64,000 nt of DNA from Lactiplantibacillus mudanjiangensis (GCF_005405385.1 NZ_BJDY01000007.1:186001-250000); one strand, 5' to 3'; positions 42,955 to 52,269 are shown, counted from the stretch's first letter. Numbers and translations are program-made. Notes: generated by a model from the letters alone, not told the origin.

Positions 42955-44544
42955 TTGAGCGAAGGTAAAGAAACGGCGGGGCGCAAGCATAAACTAATTG
43001 AATATGCGAACGGCCCTTCGCTAGAAGAAATTAACGGGACGATTGAAGTTCCGAAGAACATGAGTTTTTGGAAGACCTTATTGGCCTATTCCGGTCCTGG
43101 TGCGTTAGTTGCCGTGGGGTACATGGATCCAGGTAACTGGTCAACGTCAATTACTGGGGGACAAAATTTCCAATATATGTTGATGTCTGTCATCTTGATC
43201 TCAAGTTTGATCGCGATGTTGTTACAATACATGGCAGCCAAACTTGGTATCGTGAGTCAGATGGATTTAGCCCAAGCCATTCGTGCTCGGACCAGTAAAT
43301 CTTTAGGGATTGTTTTATGGTTACTCACTGAATTAGCTATCATGGCGACCGATATCGCTGAAGTTATCGGGGCCGCAATTGCGTTATATCTTTTATTCCA
43401 TATTCCATTAGTCATTTCAGTATTTATTACCGTTTTAGATGTTTTAGTTTTGCTATTATTGACGAAAATTGGGTTCCGGAAAATCGAAGCCATCGTCGTT
43501 TGTTTGATTGTCGTGATTCTTTTAGTCTTTGTTTATCAAGTTGCCTTATCAGATCCTGATTGGGGTGGCGTGATCAAAGGCTTAGTGCCAACTGCTGCAA
43601 CGTTCTCAACCTCTAAGAGTGTTGCTGGGATGACCCCCTTATCTGGATCACTCGGGATCATCGGGGCAACCGTTATGCCACATAACTTGTACTTGCATTC
43701 CGCGGTTTCACAAACACGGAAAGTTGATCATAACGATGAGGAAGATGTCGCTCGGACGGTTAAGTTCTCAGCTTGGGATTCAAACATCCAATTATCATTT
43801 GCCTTTGTCGTCAACTCCCTCTTATTAATCATGGGGGTTGCCGTCTTCAAGACTGGTGCTGTTAAAGATCCATCATTCTTCGGTTTGTTCCAAGCCTTAT
43901 CAGACACTTCAACATTAAGTAACGGTGTGCTGATTGGCGTTGCCAAATCTGGGATCTTATCGGTCTTATTCGCCGTGGCCTTACTTGCTTCTGGTCAAAA
44001 CTCAACCATTACCGGGACCTTAACTGGTCAAGTGATCATGGAAGGGTTCGTCCACATGCGGATGCCACTCTGGTTACGTCGGTTAGTGACTCGTTTGATT
44101 TCTGTTATTCCAGTGCTAATCTGTGTCTTATTAACCAGTGGTAAGAGTGCCATTGATGAACATACCGCTTTGAATAACTTAATGAATAACTCACAAGTCT
44201 TCTTAGCCTTCGCTTTACCATTCTCAATGTTGCCATTACTCATGATGACTGACAGTGAAGCTGAAATGGGTAAACGTTTCAAGAACTCTTTATGGGTTAA
44301 AGGGTTAGGCTGGTTATCCGTTATTGGGTTAACTGTCTTGAACTTAATTGGGTTACCTGATTCAGTCCTCGCCTTCTTTGGTGATAACCCATCATCAGGC
44401 GAACAATCAGCAGCTAAGATCATCGCTTACATCTTAATCGTTGCTATCTTAGCGTTACTTGCTTGGGCCATCTACGACTTACAACGTGGGAACAAGCGTT
44501 ACGCTGAACAACAATTGGCTGCTGCCGCTAAGGAGGCCAAATAA
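42955..44544 (+). CDS. mntH: NRAMP-family manganese transporter
   Basis: A 529-residue membrane protein with about eleven helices. The metal-binding motif GYMDPGNW in helix 1 and MPHNLYLHS in helix 6 are canonical for NRAMP proteins. It imports Mn2+ (and some Fe2+) with protons, which matters greatly in Mn-accumulating lactobacilli. The start codon is TTG, with AAAGGGG upstream. A universal stress protein gene overlaps its stop by one base. The divergent DtxR-type regulator and the dyad at 42867 suggest metal control. Confidence 0.95.
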   Translation: MSEGKETAGRKHKLIEYANGPSLEEINGTIEVPKNMSFWKTLLAYSGPGALVAVGYMDPGNWSTSITGGQNFQYMLMSVILISSLIAMLLQYMAAKLGIVSQMDLAQAIRARTSKSLGIVLWLLTELAIMATDIAEVIGAAIALYLLFHIPLVISVFITVLDVLVLLLLTKIGFRKIEAIVVCLIVVILLVFVYQVALSDPDWGGVIKGLVPTAATFSTSKSVAGMTPLSGSLGIIGATVMPHNLYLHSAVSQTRKVDHNDEEDVARTVKFSAWDSNIQLSFAFVVNSLLLIMGVAVFKTGAVKDPSFFGLFQALSDTSTLSNGVLIGVAKSGILSVLFAVALLASGQNSTITGTLTGQVIMEGFVHMRMPLWLRRLVTRLISVIPVLICVLLTSGKSAIDEHTALNNLMNNSQVFLAFALPFSMLPLLMMTDSEAEMGKRFKNSLWVKGLGWLSVIGLTVLNLIGLPDSVLAFFGDNPSSGEQSAAKIIAYILIVAILALLAWAIYDLQRGNKRYAEQQLAAAAKEAK

Positions 44545-44975
44545 TGAGTACAAAATTTCAACGTATTTTAGTCGGGGTCGATGATTCAGCCGATGCTTTA
44601 TTGGCCTTTGATTACGCGATTCATCAAGCTGTTCAAGATGATGCTGAACTTGTCATTGTATCCGTCTTAGAAGATGATGATATGAACGTTTATCAAGCTC
44701 TCAGTAAAGATTACGTGCATGGTGAACGTGCCGAACTTGAACAACATATTCTGAAATATCAAAAACAAGCTCAAGAAGCTGGTGTGACTAAAGTTCGCGC
44801 CATGATCGCGGAAGGTGAACCTGGTGAAACCATCGTTAAAGATGTGATTCCTCATGTTCAACCAGATTTATTAGTGATTGGGTCAATCGCTAAACGCGGC
44901 ATTGCTCGGCACTTTGGGAGCCAAGCCGCTTATATGGCTAAGTATTCACCAATTGCCGTCATGGTTGTCCGTTAA
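44544..44975 (+). CDS. Universal stress protein, UspA family
   Basis: A 143-residue cytoplasmic protein with the Usp fold: ILVGVDDSADALLAFDYAI at the N-terminus and the nucleotide-binding end LVIGSIAKRGIARHFGSQAAYMAKYSPIAVMVV. The GxxG-9-GS pattern is partly kept, so ATP binding is possible. Its ATG overlaps the mntH stop, so it is translated with the transporter. Such mntH-usp pairing is common in lactobacilli, but the role is not known to me. Confidence 0.9.
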   Translation: MSTKFQRILVGVDDSADALLAFDYAIHQAVQDDAELVIVSVLEDDDMNVYQALSKDYVHGERAELEQHILKYQKQAQEAGVTKVRAMIAEGEPGETIVKDVIPHVQPDLLVIGSIAKRGIARHFGSQAAYMAKYSPIAVMVVR

Positions 44976-44990
44976 AACTTAATTAGCACT

Positions 44991-45044
44991 AAAAAAGCAG
45001 TTGTTGATCACCGAGTTATACTCGATGGTCAACAACTGCTTTTC
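44991..45044. terminator. Terminator of mntH-usp, bidirectional form
   Basis: AAAAGCAGTTGTTGA and TCAACAACTGCTTTT form a 15-base stem around a second small hairpin (CGAGT/ACTCG). On the minus strand it could end the asnB transcript after repeat A copy 5. Confidence 0.85.
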
Positions 45045-45102
45045 ATTTTCTAAAGATTTAACCTTGGTAATCGTGAATGTATTGATCCTAGCTAGCCCAC
45101 CA

Positions 45103-45284
45103 TCATAGCCAAGAGTGAGTCCACATTGAGCCCAGCCGTAGGCGTCTCTTGGCGATTTATCGCTTAGAGACTGGCGCTTTTGAAACACGGTTTTGGTGGT
45201 TCAAAACGACGGCCTAGACCACTTTTTGGCTAGGCCGGTCCACCCACAGCGTTCCGGCTCAATGTGGGCGAACGGTAGGCGACA
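45103..45284 (+). repeat. Structured interspersed repeat A, copy 5 (left module only)
   Basis: P1 is CCACATTGAGCC/GGCTCAATGTGG, and P2 is CGGCCTAG/CTAGGCCG, three substituted pairs from copy 3. P4 is GTCTCTTGGCGAT/ATCGCTTAGAGAC, and P3 a TTTTGAA/TTCAAAA hairpin. It lies between convergent usp and asnB, and the right module is absent. Confidence 0.8.
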
Positions 45285-45328
45285 ATCAAAAAGGATTTTT
45301 AACTGCTAATCACCTGTCACTTTTCAAC

Positions 45329-47236
45329 TTAACTCAAGGGCAATTCCACGCGTTGTGCTTGCGCATTAGCGGTGACGCTATCCATTAATGTGTCACTTTC
45401 AACATAGATCTTATGCCACATCATAAACGTTAAAATCGTCCAAAGCTTCCGGGAGTTATCGGCAACGCCATCGCGATGATCATCTAACAGCTTTAGAAAA
45501 TACCCTTTATCAAAGTAGTCATCAGTTTGTGATTCATTGATAATCTGGCGTGCCCAATCGTACATTTCGTCCTTTAACCAGAAACGAATAGGCACGGGGA
45601 AACCAAGCTTCTTACGGTGCAAAACATGGGCTGGAACTACATCTTCAACGGCCTTACGTAAAATATATTTGGTCGTACCATGACTAATCCGAAGATCGGC
45701 TGGAATCTCTGCCGCTAAGTTGTACACCTCACGATCAACAAACGGTGTCCGTAATTCTAGGCTATGTGCCAAGGCCGTCCGATCCGCGTTGTGTAACAAA
45801 TCTCCGTTTAACCAAGTGTGCATATCGATAAATTGCATCCGACTGATGGGGTCATAATCGACGGATTCTTCATAGAATGGTCGCGTCACGTTTTGGAACG
45901 GATGCGTTTGATCGTAATTCTTGAAGAAACGCTGCTTTTCAGCTTCATTGAAGATAAAGGCATTTCCGACATAGCGTTCTGCTAGTGGTGTTGTCCCTCG
46001 CAATAAGAAGGACCGACCGCGCATTCCGGCTGGCATCATCGCACCAATTCGATTCAAGGCCCCGTTAATTGGTTTCGTATACTGAAAGGCCTTTAGCGAT
46101 TCTGGTTCGTGATAAATCGTATAGCCGCCAAAGAGTTCATCGGCACCTTCCCCTGTTAGCGCCACTTTGACATGTTTGCGCGCTTCTTTAGTTAAGAAAT
46201 ACTGTGGCACTGCGGCCGGATCAGCCAACGGTTCATCCATGCTCCACACAAAATGTGGAAAAGCTTTCATAAAAGTTTCTGGCGTGATCGTCATGCTAAA
46301 GTTATCCACACCTAATTGCTCGGCAGTTTCTTGAGCGACATCTAATTCGCTATACCCTTCGCGTTCAAACCCCACCGAAATCGTTTGAAGATTCGGATTA
46401 AACTGTTTAGCCATCGCCACCACAATCGATGAATCAATGCCGCCTGATAGAAAGGCTCCGACTGGGACATCTGAACGCATATGAATCTTGACAGAATCGA
46501 ACAATGTCTCCTTAATTTTTTTGGCATAAACGGCTTCAGGCCGTGGAACTGGATGAAATTCACGATGATAATACCGTTTAATCACCGGCGCTGAGCCAAC
46601 TTTTTTCGTTAAGGTACAACCGGGTGCCAACTGTTTAATTTCTTTAGTTAGCGTTGCCGTTTCGGGAACATATTGGAATGTCATATAATCCTGCAACGCG
46701 TCCTTATCAAACGTTTTGGCCTTTAAAATCTTGTAGATTGCCTTACTTTCACTCGCATAATAGAAGTTTTGGTTCGCTAATGCGTAATAAAATGGCTTAA
46801 TGCCAAATTGATCACGCGCCGCAAACAACGTTTGTTCCTGCTTGTCCCAAATGACAAACGCAAACATACCGCGTAAATAGGTCGTTAATTGGTCATGGTA
46901 TTTTGCATACATGCCCAAGATCACTTCAGAATCTGAATCGGTTTTAAATTCATAACCTTCTGCCAACAAGCCTTCGCGTAATTCTAAATAGTTATAAATT
47001 TCACCGTTATAAGTGAGCCAGTAACGTTCATTTTCATATGATAGTGGTTGATGACCACCATCTAAATCAATAATACTGAGCCGTCTGAAACCCATGGTGA
47101 TTTTATCATCGGCAAAATAACCCGAATCGTCGGGGCCACGATGAACCATCATCTTGGTCATTTCATGAACAGTTTCGTCATAGTCGGTTTGGTCAGCCTT
47201 AGTTCGATCAGTTAAACATCCTGCAAAGCCACACAT
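45329..47236 (-). CDS. asnB: Asparagine synthase (glutamine-hydrolysing)
   Basis: About 635 residues. The N-terminal class II glutamine amidotransferase must begin with the catalytic Cys (MCGFAGCL), so I start at the ATG at 47236 rather than three codons upstream. The synthetase domain has the SGGIDSS pyrophosphate loop and GEGADELFGGY. It makes asparagine from aspartate, ATP and glutamine. It may alternatively amidate cell-wall precursors: L. plantarum carries several AsnB paralogues, one of which amidates diaminopimelate. It is a single gene next to lamR-lamK, a neighbourhood I recall from L. plantarum. Confidence 0.92.
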   Translation of the reverse strand: MCGFAGCLTDRTKADQTDYDETVHEMTKMMVHRGPDDSGYFADDKITMGFRRLSIIDLDGGHQPLSYENERYWLTYNGEIYNYLELREGLLAEGYEFKTDSDSEVILGMYAKYHDQLTTYLRGMFAFVIWDKQEQTLFAARDQFGIKPFYYALANQNFYYASESKAIYKILKAKTFDKDALQDYMTFQYVPETATLTKEIKQLAPGCTLTKKVGSAPVIKRYYHREFHPVPRPEAVYAKKIKETLFDSVKIHMRSDVPVGAFLSGGIDSSIVVAMAKQFNPNLQTISVGFEREGYSELDVAQETAEQLGVDNFSMTITPETFMKAFPHFVWSMDEPLADPAAVPQYFLTKEARKHVKVALTGEGADELFGGYTIYHEPESLKAFQYTKPINGALNRIGAMMPAGMRGRSFLLRGTTPLAERYVGNAFIFNEAEKQRFFKNYDQTHPFQNVTRPFYEESVDYDPISRMQFIDMHTWLNGDLLHNADRTALAHSLELRTPFVDREVYNLAAEIPADLRISHGTTKYILRKAVEDVVPAHVLHRKKLGFPVPIRFWLKDEMYDWARQIINESQTDDYFDKGYFLKLLDDHRDGVADNSRKLWTILTFMMWHKIYVESDTLMDSVTANAQAQRVELPLS

Positions 47237-47394
47237 TTGAGCCATCTCACAATCTTTTTTAATTTATTTTTTTAATCAGCACCCTGCTTACAAGTTTCTA
47301 TTATAGGAGAACGGACTATCATTAGTAGTTGCGTTTAAGACCACGCGACTAAGCAACCAACCGTTTAAGATTAAAAACAGTGCTTTTACGACAT

Positions 47395-47431
47395 CAAAAA
47401 AAGCGCCTCGGTTAACAAACCAAGCACGCTT
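47395..47431 (-). terminator. Terminator downstream of lamR and repeat A copy 6
   Basis: AGCGTGCTTGGTT and AACCGAGGCGCT form an imperfect stem followed by seven T on the minus strand. It lies about 365 bases after the lamR stop, with repeat A copy 6 between. Confidence 0.65.
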
Positions 47432-47452
47432 ATAACTAAAAGTAGCCATCCC

Positions 47453-47787
47453 TGCCACCTACCGTTCGCCCACCTCTAAGCGATAAATCGCTAAAAGCTT
47501 CTCATGGCTGACTCAATGTGAAGGCACTCTCGACTATGATGCTGATTGCGAAACAGATATAACGAACTAACCGGAGCTAGCCAGTGATGGCGCCGGCCGT
47601 GAAAACATCGTTAGGCCGGATGATTTTGCCGGACTTTACGATGTGGACGACTTTTAAGACTAGCGGTTTTGGCTAGGCTTAAAAGCGAGGTGGAAGCCCG
47701 ATCCTTGGCTGAAACCGGTCCCCACAGCCGGTAGAATCACTGGCTGGCGGGGGTGCCAACTCAAATCAATGTCGGCAAAGTTTCGAC
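47453..47787 (-). repeat. Structured interspersed repeat A, copy 6 (complete right module, collapsed left module)
   Basis: The left module has lost P1b to P3 by deletion but keeps its ends and the P4 hairpin CTCTAAGCGAT/ATCGCTAAAAG. The right module runs from GCCAGTGATGGC to ATCACTGGCTGGC, with the inner hairpin ACTTTTAAGACTAGC/GCTAGGCTTAAAAGC. The tail TCAATGT..GCAAAGTTTCGAC matches that of copy 3. It lies between lamR and its likely terminator. Confidence 0.8.
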
Positions 47788-47795
47788 GCCCCTAT

Positions 47796-48536
47796 TTAAT
47801 GACCGAATCCTTTTTTAACTAAATAACGACTAGCTGTTAACGAACACAGAATCGTTTCACCATCGGTTAGCGTCAATGTGCGTAAGGCTTTATTCAATCC
47901 CGTAATCTTATTAAGATTAACGACATATGATTTATGACACTTATAAAAGGCCGTATTTAATGCCGGCACTTCTTTTAACAGCCCATAGAATTCGACCTGA
48001 CCGTCATCCAGATGCAAAATAAGTTTATGCGCATTAGCCGAACTTTCAAAAAACAGAATTTTATCAACCTTAATCGTGCGCAAATTGGGACCGACTTTGA
48101 TCTCAATATAATCATTCACGTCCGTAGCCGTGGCCGCAAACCGATCTTGGGCCACTTGTAAGACTCGTTCTATCCGTGGCGCTAAGGCTTCCGGAGCATC
48201 CTTAATAATGAAATCAAGGGCTTCAATTTGATACTTAAAGACTAACAAAGCTAATTCTGAATGTGTCGTAATAAACACAATCTTGCTTTGCGGATCTTGA
48301 GCGCGTAACTCAGTTGCTAGTTCAATCCCATTGACCTCTGCTTTAAGTGAAATATCTAAAAAATACAACGCTTGCTGGGGTCGATGGGCCTGTAACTCTT
48401 GTCGAAGTTCGGCTGGTTTTTGGCAAGCTAGCCCCAGTTGCATATCTAATTGATGTGCGACAATCGCTGTCGTCACTAGGTGTTTGAGTTGAGTTAATTG
48501 TTTTGGATCATCTTCACAAATATAAACATTAATCAT
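47796..48536 (-). CDS. lamR: LytTR response regulator (AgrA/LamR type)
   Basis: A 246-residue regulator. The receiver domain (1-125) has the acidic pair EDD, the phosphoacceptor Asp in YFLDISL, and a late Lys. The LytTR DNA-binding domain (about 145-246, FFESSANAHKLILHLDD...) binds paired direct repeats. It overlaps the histidine kinase gene by eight bases. In L. plantarum the lamK-lamR pair near asnB lacks peptide genes and is said to respond together with LamBDCA. The same arrangement is seen here, with no agrB/agrD-like genes nearby. Confidence 0.88.
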   Translation of the reverse strand: MINVYICEDDPKQLTQLKHLVTTAIVAHQLDMQLGLACQKPAELRQELQAHRPQQALYFLDISLKAEVNGIELATELRAQDPQSKIVFITTHSELALLVFKYQIEALDFIIKDAPEALAPRIERVLQVAQDRFAATATDVNDYIEIKVGPNLRTIKVDKILFFESSANAHKLILHLDDGQVEFYGLLKEVPALNTAFYKCHKSYVVNLNKITGLNKALRTLTLTDGETILCSLTASRYLVKKGFGH

Positions 48537-49779
48537 TATTCTTCGCTCGCTTTACGGTTAACTGCTGTAAAAACAACGTGCCTAATTGTCTCGTTTCCAA
48601 AATCATCTGATCATTACGTTCAACAATTTGATTTAAGTGTGCTAAGCCAAGTCCACGATCAGGTCCTTTAGTTGAAAAGCCCCTTTGCTGCAGTTGCCAG
48701 ATTGGCGGCAGCTTGTCATAAGTGTCATTTTGCACCATGAAGACCACGTTTTGCTGATCCACAAAAATGCCACTCATTAGTTTGCCATCCGGATGCCCCA
48801 TCAACGCGTCAATCGCATTATCTAAAATAATCCCCAATGCCACAACGACATCTAAATCGTTAACCGCCAATGCTGAAAATGGTGTTTTTAGTTCAAAATG
48901 CGTCTCAATATGATGGGCCTGCGCATAACTGAGTTTACTAAACAGGATACTCTTAATCGCTTTAACTTGGACCCGACTCAAATCTTCTAGATGATATTTG
49001 TCCGTCATTAGTTGTTGTGAAACTGGTTTAATATTCGTTTCATAATACGTTTTCAATCCGGGTAAATCATCTGAAGTTAAATAATCCTCAATTGAAATTA
49101 GCATATTTTGATAATCATGACGAAATTGTCGCAATTCATTATAGTGCGTTTCCACTTCCGACAAATACCGCGCATCCGCCTGCATTTGTTGACTTTGTTT
49201 CTCAATTTGATACCGCGTTTTGACGGTTTTTAGATACTCCATATACAGAATCGTTAACAAACCGGCCAACACGAACAAAATGACCAGATTGATAAACCAC
49301 GTCTCCGGTTGGTACTGCCAATCTGAAACTAGAATAATTGCCAAATAGATCGTCGCCAGCAACGCTGCCAAATAACGATTGAGTCGATAGGTCTTAAACG
49401 TCAAACTCAGTTTAGTGTGCATCAAAATGAACATGACTAAACTAATGACGATAATCTGTAAACCGATAAAAATTGTTAGTTTCCAATCGGGCTGATGACT
49501 CAAACCAATCGCCAGTTGAGCACTAATTAACGATAAAATATGCGTTTCCATGGTAATAATAATCGACTGACTCAAAACACGTCGATGCCAATAAACGTAG
49601 AGTAGGTACAGAATCACCAATATGATCGACAACCAGAGTTTCAGTGACGTATACAAGCCAAAACTCAGACCCAGAATAAGGATTAAAAACAGGCCGTTAT
49701 AAATCTTGCGGCTGTGATCACGTAAAACGAGTTTTATTAAGACAAATAAGAATAATTGCTGCGTTAAAAAAAATACCAT
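48529..49779 (-). CDS. lamK: Peptide-sensing histidine kinase (AgrC/LamK type)
   Basis: About 416 residues. Six to seven membrane helices (residues 1-200) are followed by a coiled region and a HATPase_c domain of the GHKL/AgrC group. The phosphorylated His is in FRHDYQNM, the N-box in LDNAIDALMG, and the G-box in GRGLGLAHL. The ATG at 49779 follows GGGGA, although the frame is open to 49806. It forms a unit with the response regulator and should sense an extracellular signal, possibly a cyclic peptide made at another locus. Confidence 0.87.
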   Translation of the reverse strand: MVFFLTQQLFLFVLIKLVLRDHSRKIYNGLFLILILGLSFGLYTSLKLWLSIILVILYLLYVYWHRRVLSQSIIITMETHILSLISAQLAIGLSHQPDWKLTIFIGLQIIVISLVMFILMHTKLSLTFKTYRLNRYLAALLATIYLAIILVSDWQYQPETWFINLVILFVLAGLLTILYMEYLKTVKTRYQIEKQSQQMQADARYLSEVETHYNELRQFRHDYQNMLISIEDYLTSDDLPGLKTYYETNIKPVSQQLMTDKYHLEDLSRVQVKAIKSILFSKLSYAQAHHIETHFELKTPFSALAVNDLDVVVALGIILDNAIDALMGHPDGKLMSGIFVDQQNVVFMVQNDTYDKLPPIWQLQQRGFSTKGPDRGLGLAHLNQIVERNDQMILETRQLGTLFLQQLTVKRAKNND

Positions 49780-49872
49780 GCTGTCTTTTCCCCAATCCCA
49801 ATTCACTAGCGACCTAACTATACTGGTTATTCTAAAGCATCAACGATTAATTGGAAAGGCCGGCTCAATAAT

Positions 49873-49903
49873 CAAAAAGAGCTTGGGTTTTATCCCAAGC
49901 TCA
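49873..49903 (-). terminator. Terminator of the GtrA-family gene
   Basis: GAGCTTGGG and CCCAAGCTC form a perfect stem with a TATAAAA-type loop and a T-run on the minus strand. Confidence 0.8.
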
Positions 49904-49924
49904 AATGACTAACTCAATCTGTTA

Positions 49925-50467
49925 CTATTTCTTTCGAAAGACAACTAATTTAGATAGGAAGAAGTTCCCCACCACGGCTAGCCCATGACCAATAATCTTG
50001 GTGAACGTTCCCGGAATACCTAGTAACGAGATGCCGATCCATAAAATGGCACTTTCTAAAATGTAAGTGACCACGCGTGTCCCATAGAAGGTCCCCATTT
50101 CACGAAACGGATGTGATGACTGGTGCTTAAAGACAATCATGCGATCCACCCAAAAGGCACATTGCACACTTAAGACCCATGCCATGAAGTTAGCAATCTG
50201 ATATTCAATCCCCAACATCCGATAAAAGACATAAAACATTGAAATATTGACGATAACACTGAGCGATCCCCACAAAATATAACGTTGGGCTTGTTTCTTT
50301 GCAGATTCCTCCACAGCCTCAAGCTTTTCAGTGTAGGCTTCCTCAGTTGCCTCGAGTTTCGCCTCATACTCTGTTTCGGTTTCCGTCAATTCAGCCTCAT
50401 ATTCCGCCGCATTCGCTGGATAGTGATCATGCCGTAACACTGATTTATCTTGCTTGTCCATCTCCAT
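49925..50467 (-). CDS. GtrA-family membrane protein with N-terminal coiled coil
   Basis: About 180 residues. Residues 65-180 are a four-helix GtrA domain (FMAWVLSVQCAFWVDRMIVFKH is the typical second helix and loop). GtrA proteins help move undecaprenyl-linked sugars across the membrane for wall or teichoic acid glycosylation. The first 60 residues are a highly charged heptad-like region built of EYEAEL/EYEAKL/AYTEKL repeats, an unusual addition that may mediate oligomerisation. The ATG at 50467 follows AAAGG at 11 bases. It is a single gene with its own terminator and no glycosyltransferase next to it. Confidence 0.82.
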   Translation of the reverse strand: MEMDKQDKSVLRHDHYPANAAEYEAELTETETEYEAKLEATEEAYTEKLEAVEESAKKQAQRYILWGSLSVIVNISMFYVFYRMLGIEYQIANFMAWVLSVQCAFWVDRMIVFKHQSSHPFREMGTFYGTRVVTYILESAILWIGISLLGIPGTFTKIIGHGLAVVGNFFLSKLVVFRKK

Positions 50468-50612
50468 TACCAATCGAACCTTTCATATATAGTTATGGTC
50501 CACAACTTGGTGACCCAATAGCCTATTAATCAGCACAAGAATTAATCGTTAGCTATTAATTCATTTTGCGCTATTACTATTCTTATTATACCGTTCTTAT
50601 TTCTGAGAATGT

Positions 50613-50644
50613 AAAAAAAGAACCTATCTTGAAAAATAGGTTCT
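50613..50644 (-). terminator. Terminator of the matrixin-like protease gene
   Basis: AGAACCTAT and ATAGGTTCT form a perfect stem followed by seven T on the minus strand. Confidence 0.8.
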
Positions 50645-50653
50645 AGTGAATGG

Positions 50654-51433
50654 TTAAGATTTTTGATAAATCGCTTTTAAACTCGTCAAGTCAGCACTCG
50701 ACAACTGCGTCTGACCTTGACTCACCGGATACATCACCGATGTTTTATCGGTACTATGGTCTAACCCAAGCGCGTGTCCCAGTTCATGAACAGCCACCGC
50801 ATCACTATATGACTGCGAATAACTGCCGTTTAAACTGGCCGTGGCTTGATTATGGTATTGCCGATCATACCAACTAATCCGTTCAATAATCTTTGGTCCA
50901 CCATGGCCTAACTCGATGCTAGTTGACCAATGTTGCATCTTTTTATGATAAACCGAAAAGGTAATCGAATTTTGTTGATTCGTGGCCTTACCCGCAATGA
51001 GCTTCACAATGCCGGTTTGGTTATAAGTCGCCACCGCATCCTTAAAAACTTGACGACCGGCTGCGGATAACTTGGTATCAAAGTGATAGTAGTACGTTCT
51101 GGATAGTGTCGTGTTTTGCACAATCGACTCAATCGGCGTTCCCGTAGTGGTTATCTTGGATGCTGAACGTGCACTTTGCGCTTTGGTTGAACCAGTTGTG
51201 TGGGTCGTTTTAGCATGACGACTTGTCTGTGATGATGCCGCTGAAGATGACGTGTCATCATCAGTCGTCACCAACTGACTCCCCAACTTACCGGACAAAG
51301 CAGCACCTAATTTAGCCTGGCCTTCGCTAACAATGGACGCAAGTTGCGGTTTTAAGGTGGCGCGATTTTGCAACGCCCAAACAACGATTAACGCTAGGGC
51401 AATGACACTTAGCCATTGACGAATAGTTTTCAA
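50654..51433 (-). CDS. Secreted or membrane-anchored matrixin-like zinc protease
   Basis: A 259-residue protein with an N-terminal membrane helix or signal (IRQWLSVIALALIVVWAL), a Ser/Thr-rich linker and a catalytic domain of about 160 residues. The zinc motif HELGHALGLDH and the Met-turn SVMYP place it in the metzincins (M10-like). There is no visible propeptide cysteine switch. It would cleave proteins at or outside the cell surface. Zinc is bound by the three His of the motif. It is a single gene. The substrate is unknown, and similar small metzincins are frequent but poorly studied in lactobacilli. Confidence 0.85.
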   Translation of the reverse strand: MKTIRQWLSVIALALIVVWALQNRATLKPQLASIVSEGQAKLGAALSGKLGSQLVTTDDDTSSSAASSQTSRHAKTTHTTGSTKAQSARSASKITTTGTPIESIVQNTTLSRTYYYHFDTKLSAAGRQVFKDAVATYNQTGIVKLIAGKATNQQNSITFSVYHKKMQHWSTSIELGHGGPKIIERISWYDRQYHNQATASLNGSYSQSYSDAVAVHELGHALGLDHSTDKTSVMYPVSQGQTQLSSADLTSLKAIYQKS

Positions 51434-51575
51434 TCTCTATCGTTCCTCTCAAACAAACCATGAGTGACGGCGTTTACCTAAGACACTATTTATACCACGA
51501 ATATCATCTTTTGCGGGCGTTGTCGTTAATTTGTAATAATTACTTACGTATTGCTTAACCACCTTTAAGCAAACT

Positions 51576-51607
51576 AAAAGCGTCTGGAAATTTTTCCAAA
51601 CGCTTCT
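51576..51607 (-). terminator. Terminator of the XRE-membrane regulator gene
   Basis: AAGCGTTTGGAAA and TTTCCAGACGCTT pair with two mismatches and are followed by T-rich sequence on the minus strand. Confidence 0.7.
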
Positions 51608-51612
51608 TGACC

Positions 51613-52257
51613 TTATTTTAAACTTCGCGGTTTAGCAAATAAGATCATCAAACCACTAATAATCAGCATGCCGACATGAAACATGACCCCTGTCGCATAA
51701 CCAGCCATCTCACCAGCCGCATATGCGCCCGTTACCGCTCCAGTCAAATCCAACGGCAGATTTAATGCCACGTTTAATATCGTTAACATGGTCAAAGCCA
51801 CTAAAAGTCGAACCGCCTGCGTATTAGTTGCCGCCCAATGGTCATAGCCATGATATAACGTCACTAAAATGCCCAAGTTAACAACGAAAATCAAATTCAG
51901 AACCATATCAACATTTCCCTGGAAATAACGTTGCCAATGCGCAAATTTCACCAAATAAGTGATGAATAAGCACACCACATTGAGATAGTAACTCACCGTC
52001 ACGATTTGATCATTGCGCCGGCTCACCTTAGCTTGTTGATCATATGTTTTAATCATTGTCAGATCCCCTTTCAATAATTGATCCAGTGATAACTCATATT
52101 GATTACTAATTTCAATCAGCATCCCTAAATCAGGATAACTTCGTTCAGTCTCCCAACTGGAAATCGTTTTCCGCGACACCTGCAATTGTTCGGCCACTTG
52201 AGCCTGTGTCAATTGTCGTTGTTGTCGCAGTACTTTTAAATTTTCAGCAAACTTCAT
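51613..52257 (-). CDS. XRE-family regulator fused to a membrane domain
   Basis: About 214 residues. The N-terminal 65 are an XRE helix-turn-helix (LRQQRQLTQAQVAEQLQVSRKTISSWETERSYPDLGMLIEIS). After a linker, about four to five membrane helices (residues 90-210) follow. The ATG at 52257 comes directly after GGTGGGG. Tethering the DNA-binding domain to the membrane suggests that it reports on the envelope or on an attached partner. Its nearest possible target is its own promoter. No partner gene is adjacent. Confidence 0.82.
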   Translation of the reverse strand: MKFAENLKVLRQQRQLTQAQVAEQLQVSRKTISSWETERSYPDLGMLIEISNQYELSLDQLLKGDLTMIKTYDQQAKVSRRNDQIVTVSYYLNVVCLFITYLVKFAHWQRYFQGNVDMVLNLIFVVNLGILVTLYHGYDHWAATNTQAVRLLVALTMLTILNVALNLPLDLTGAVTGAYAAGEMAGYATGVMFHVGMLIISGLMILFAKPRSLK

Positions 52258-52269
52258 CTGCCCCACCAC

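Noticed and set aside
42870-42955. Manganese riboswitch (yybP-ykoY) before mntH
   Set aside because: The spacer of about 100 bases is too short and AT-rich, and lacks the paired stems of that class; a protein operator fits better.
47796-49779. Bacteriocin (plantaricin-type) regulatory locus
   Set aside because: No double-glycine leader peptides, immunity proteins or peptide-exporting C39 ABC transporter lie near the kinase/regulator pair.
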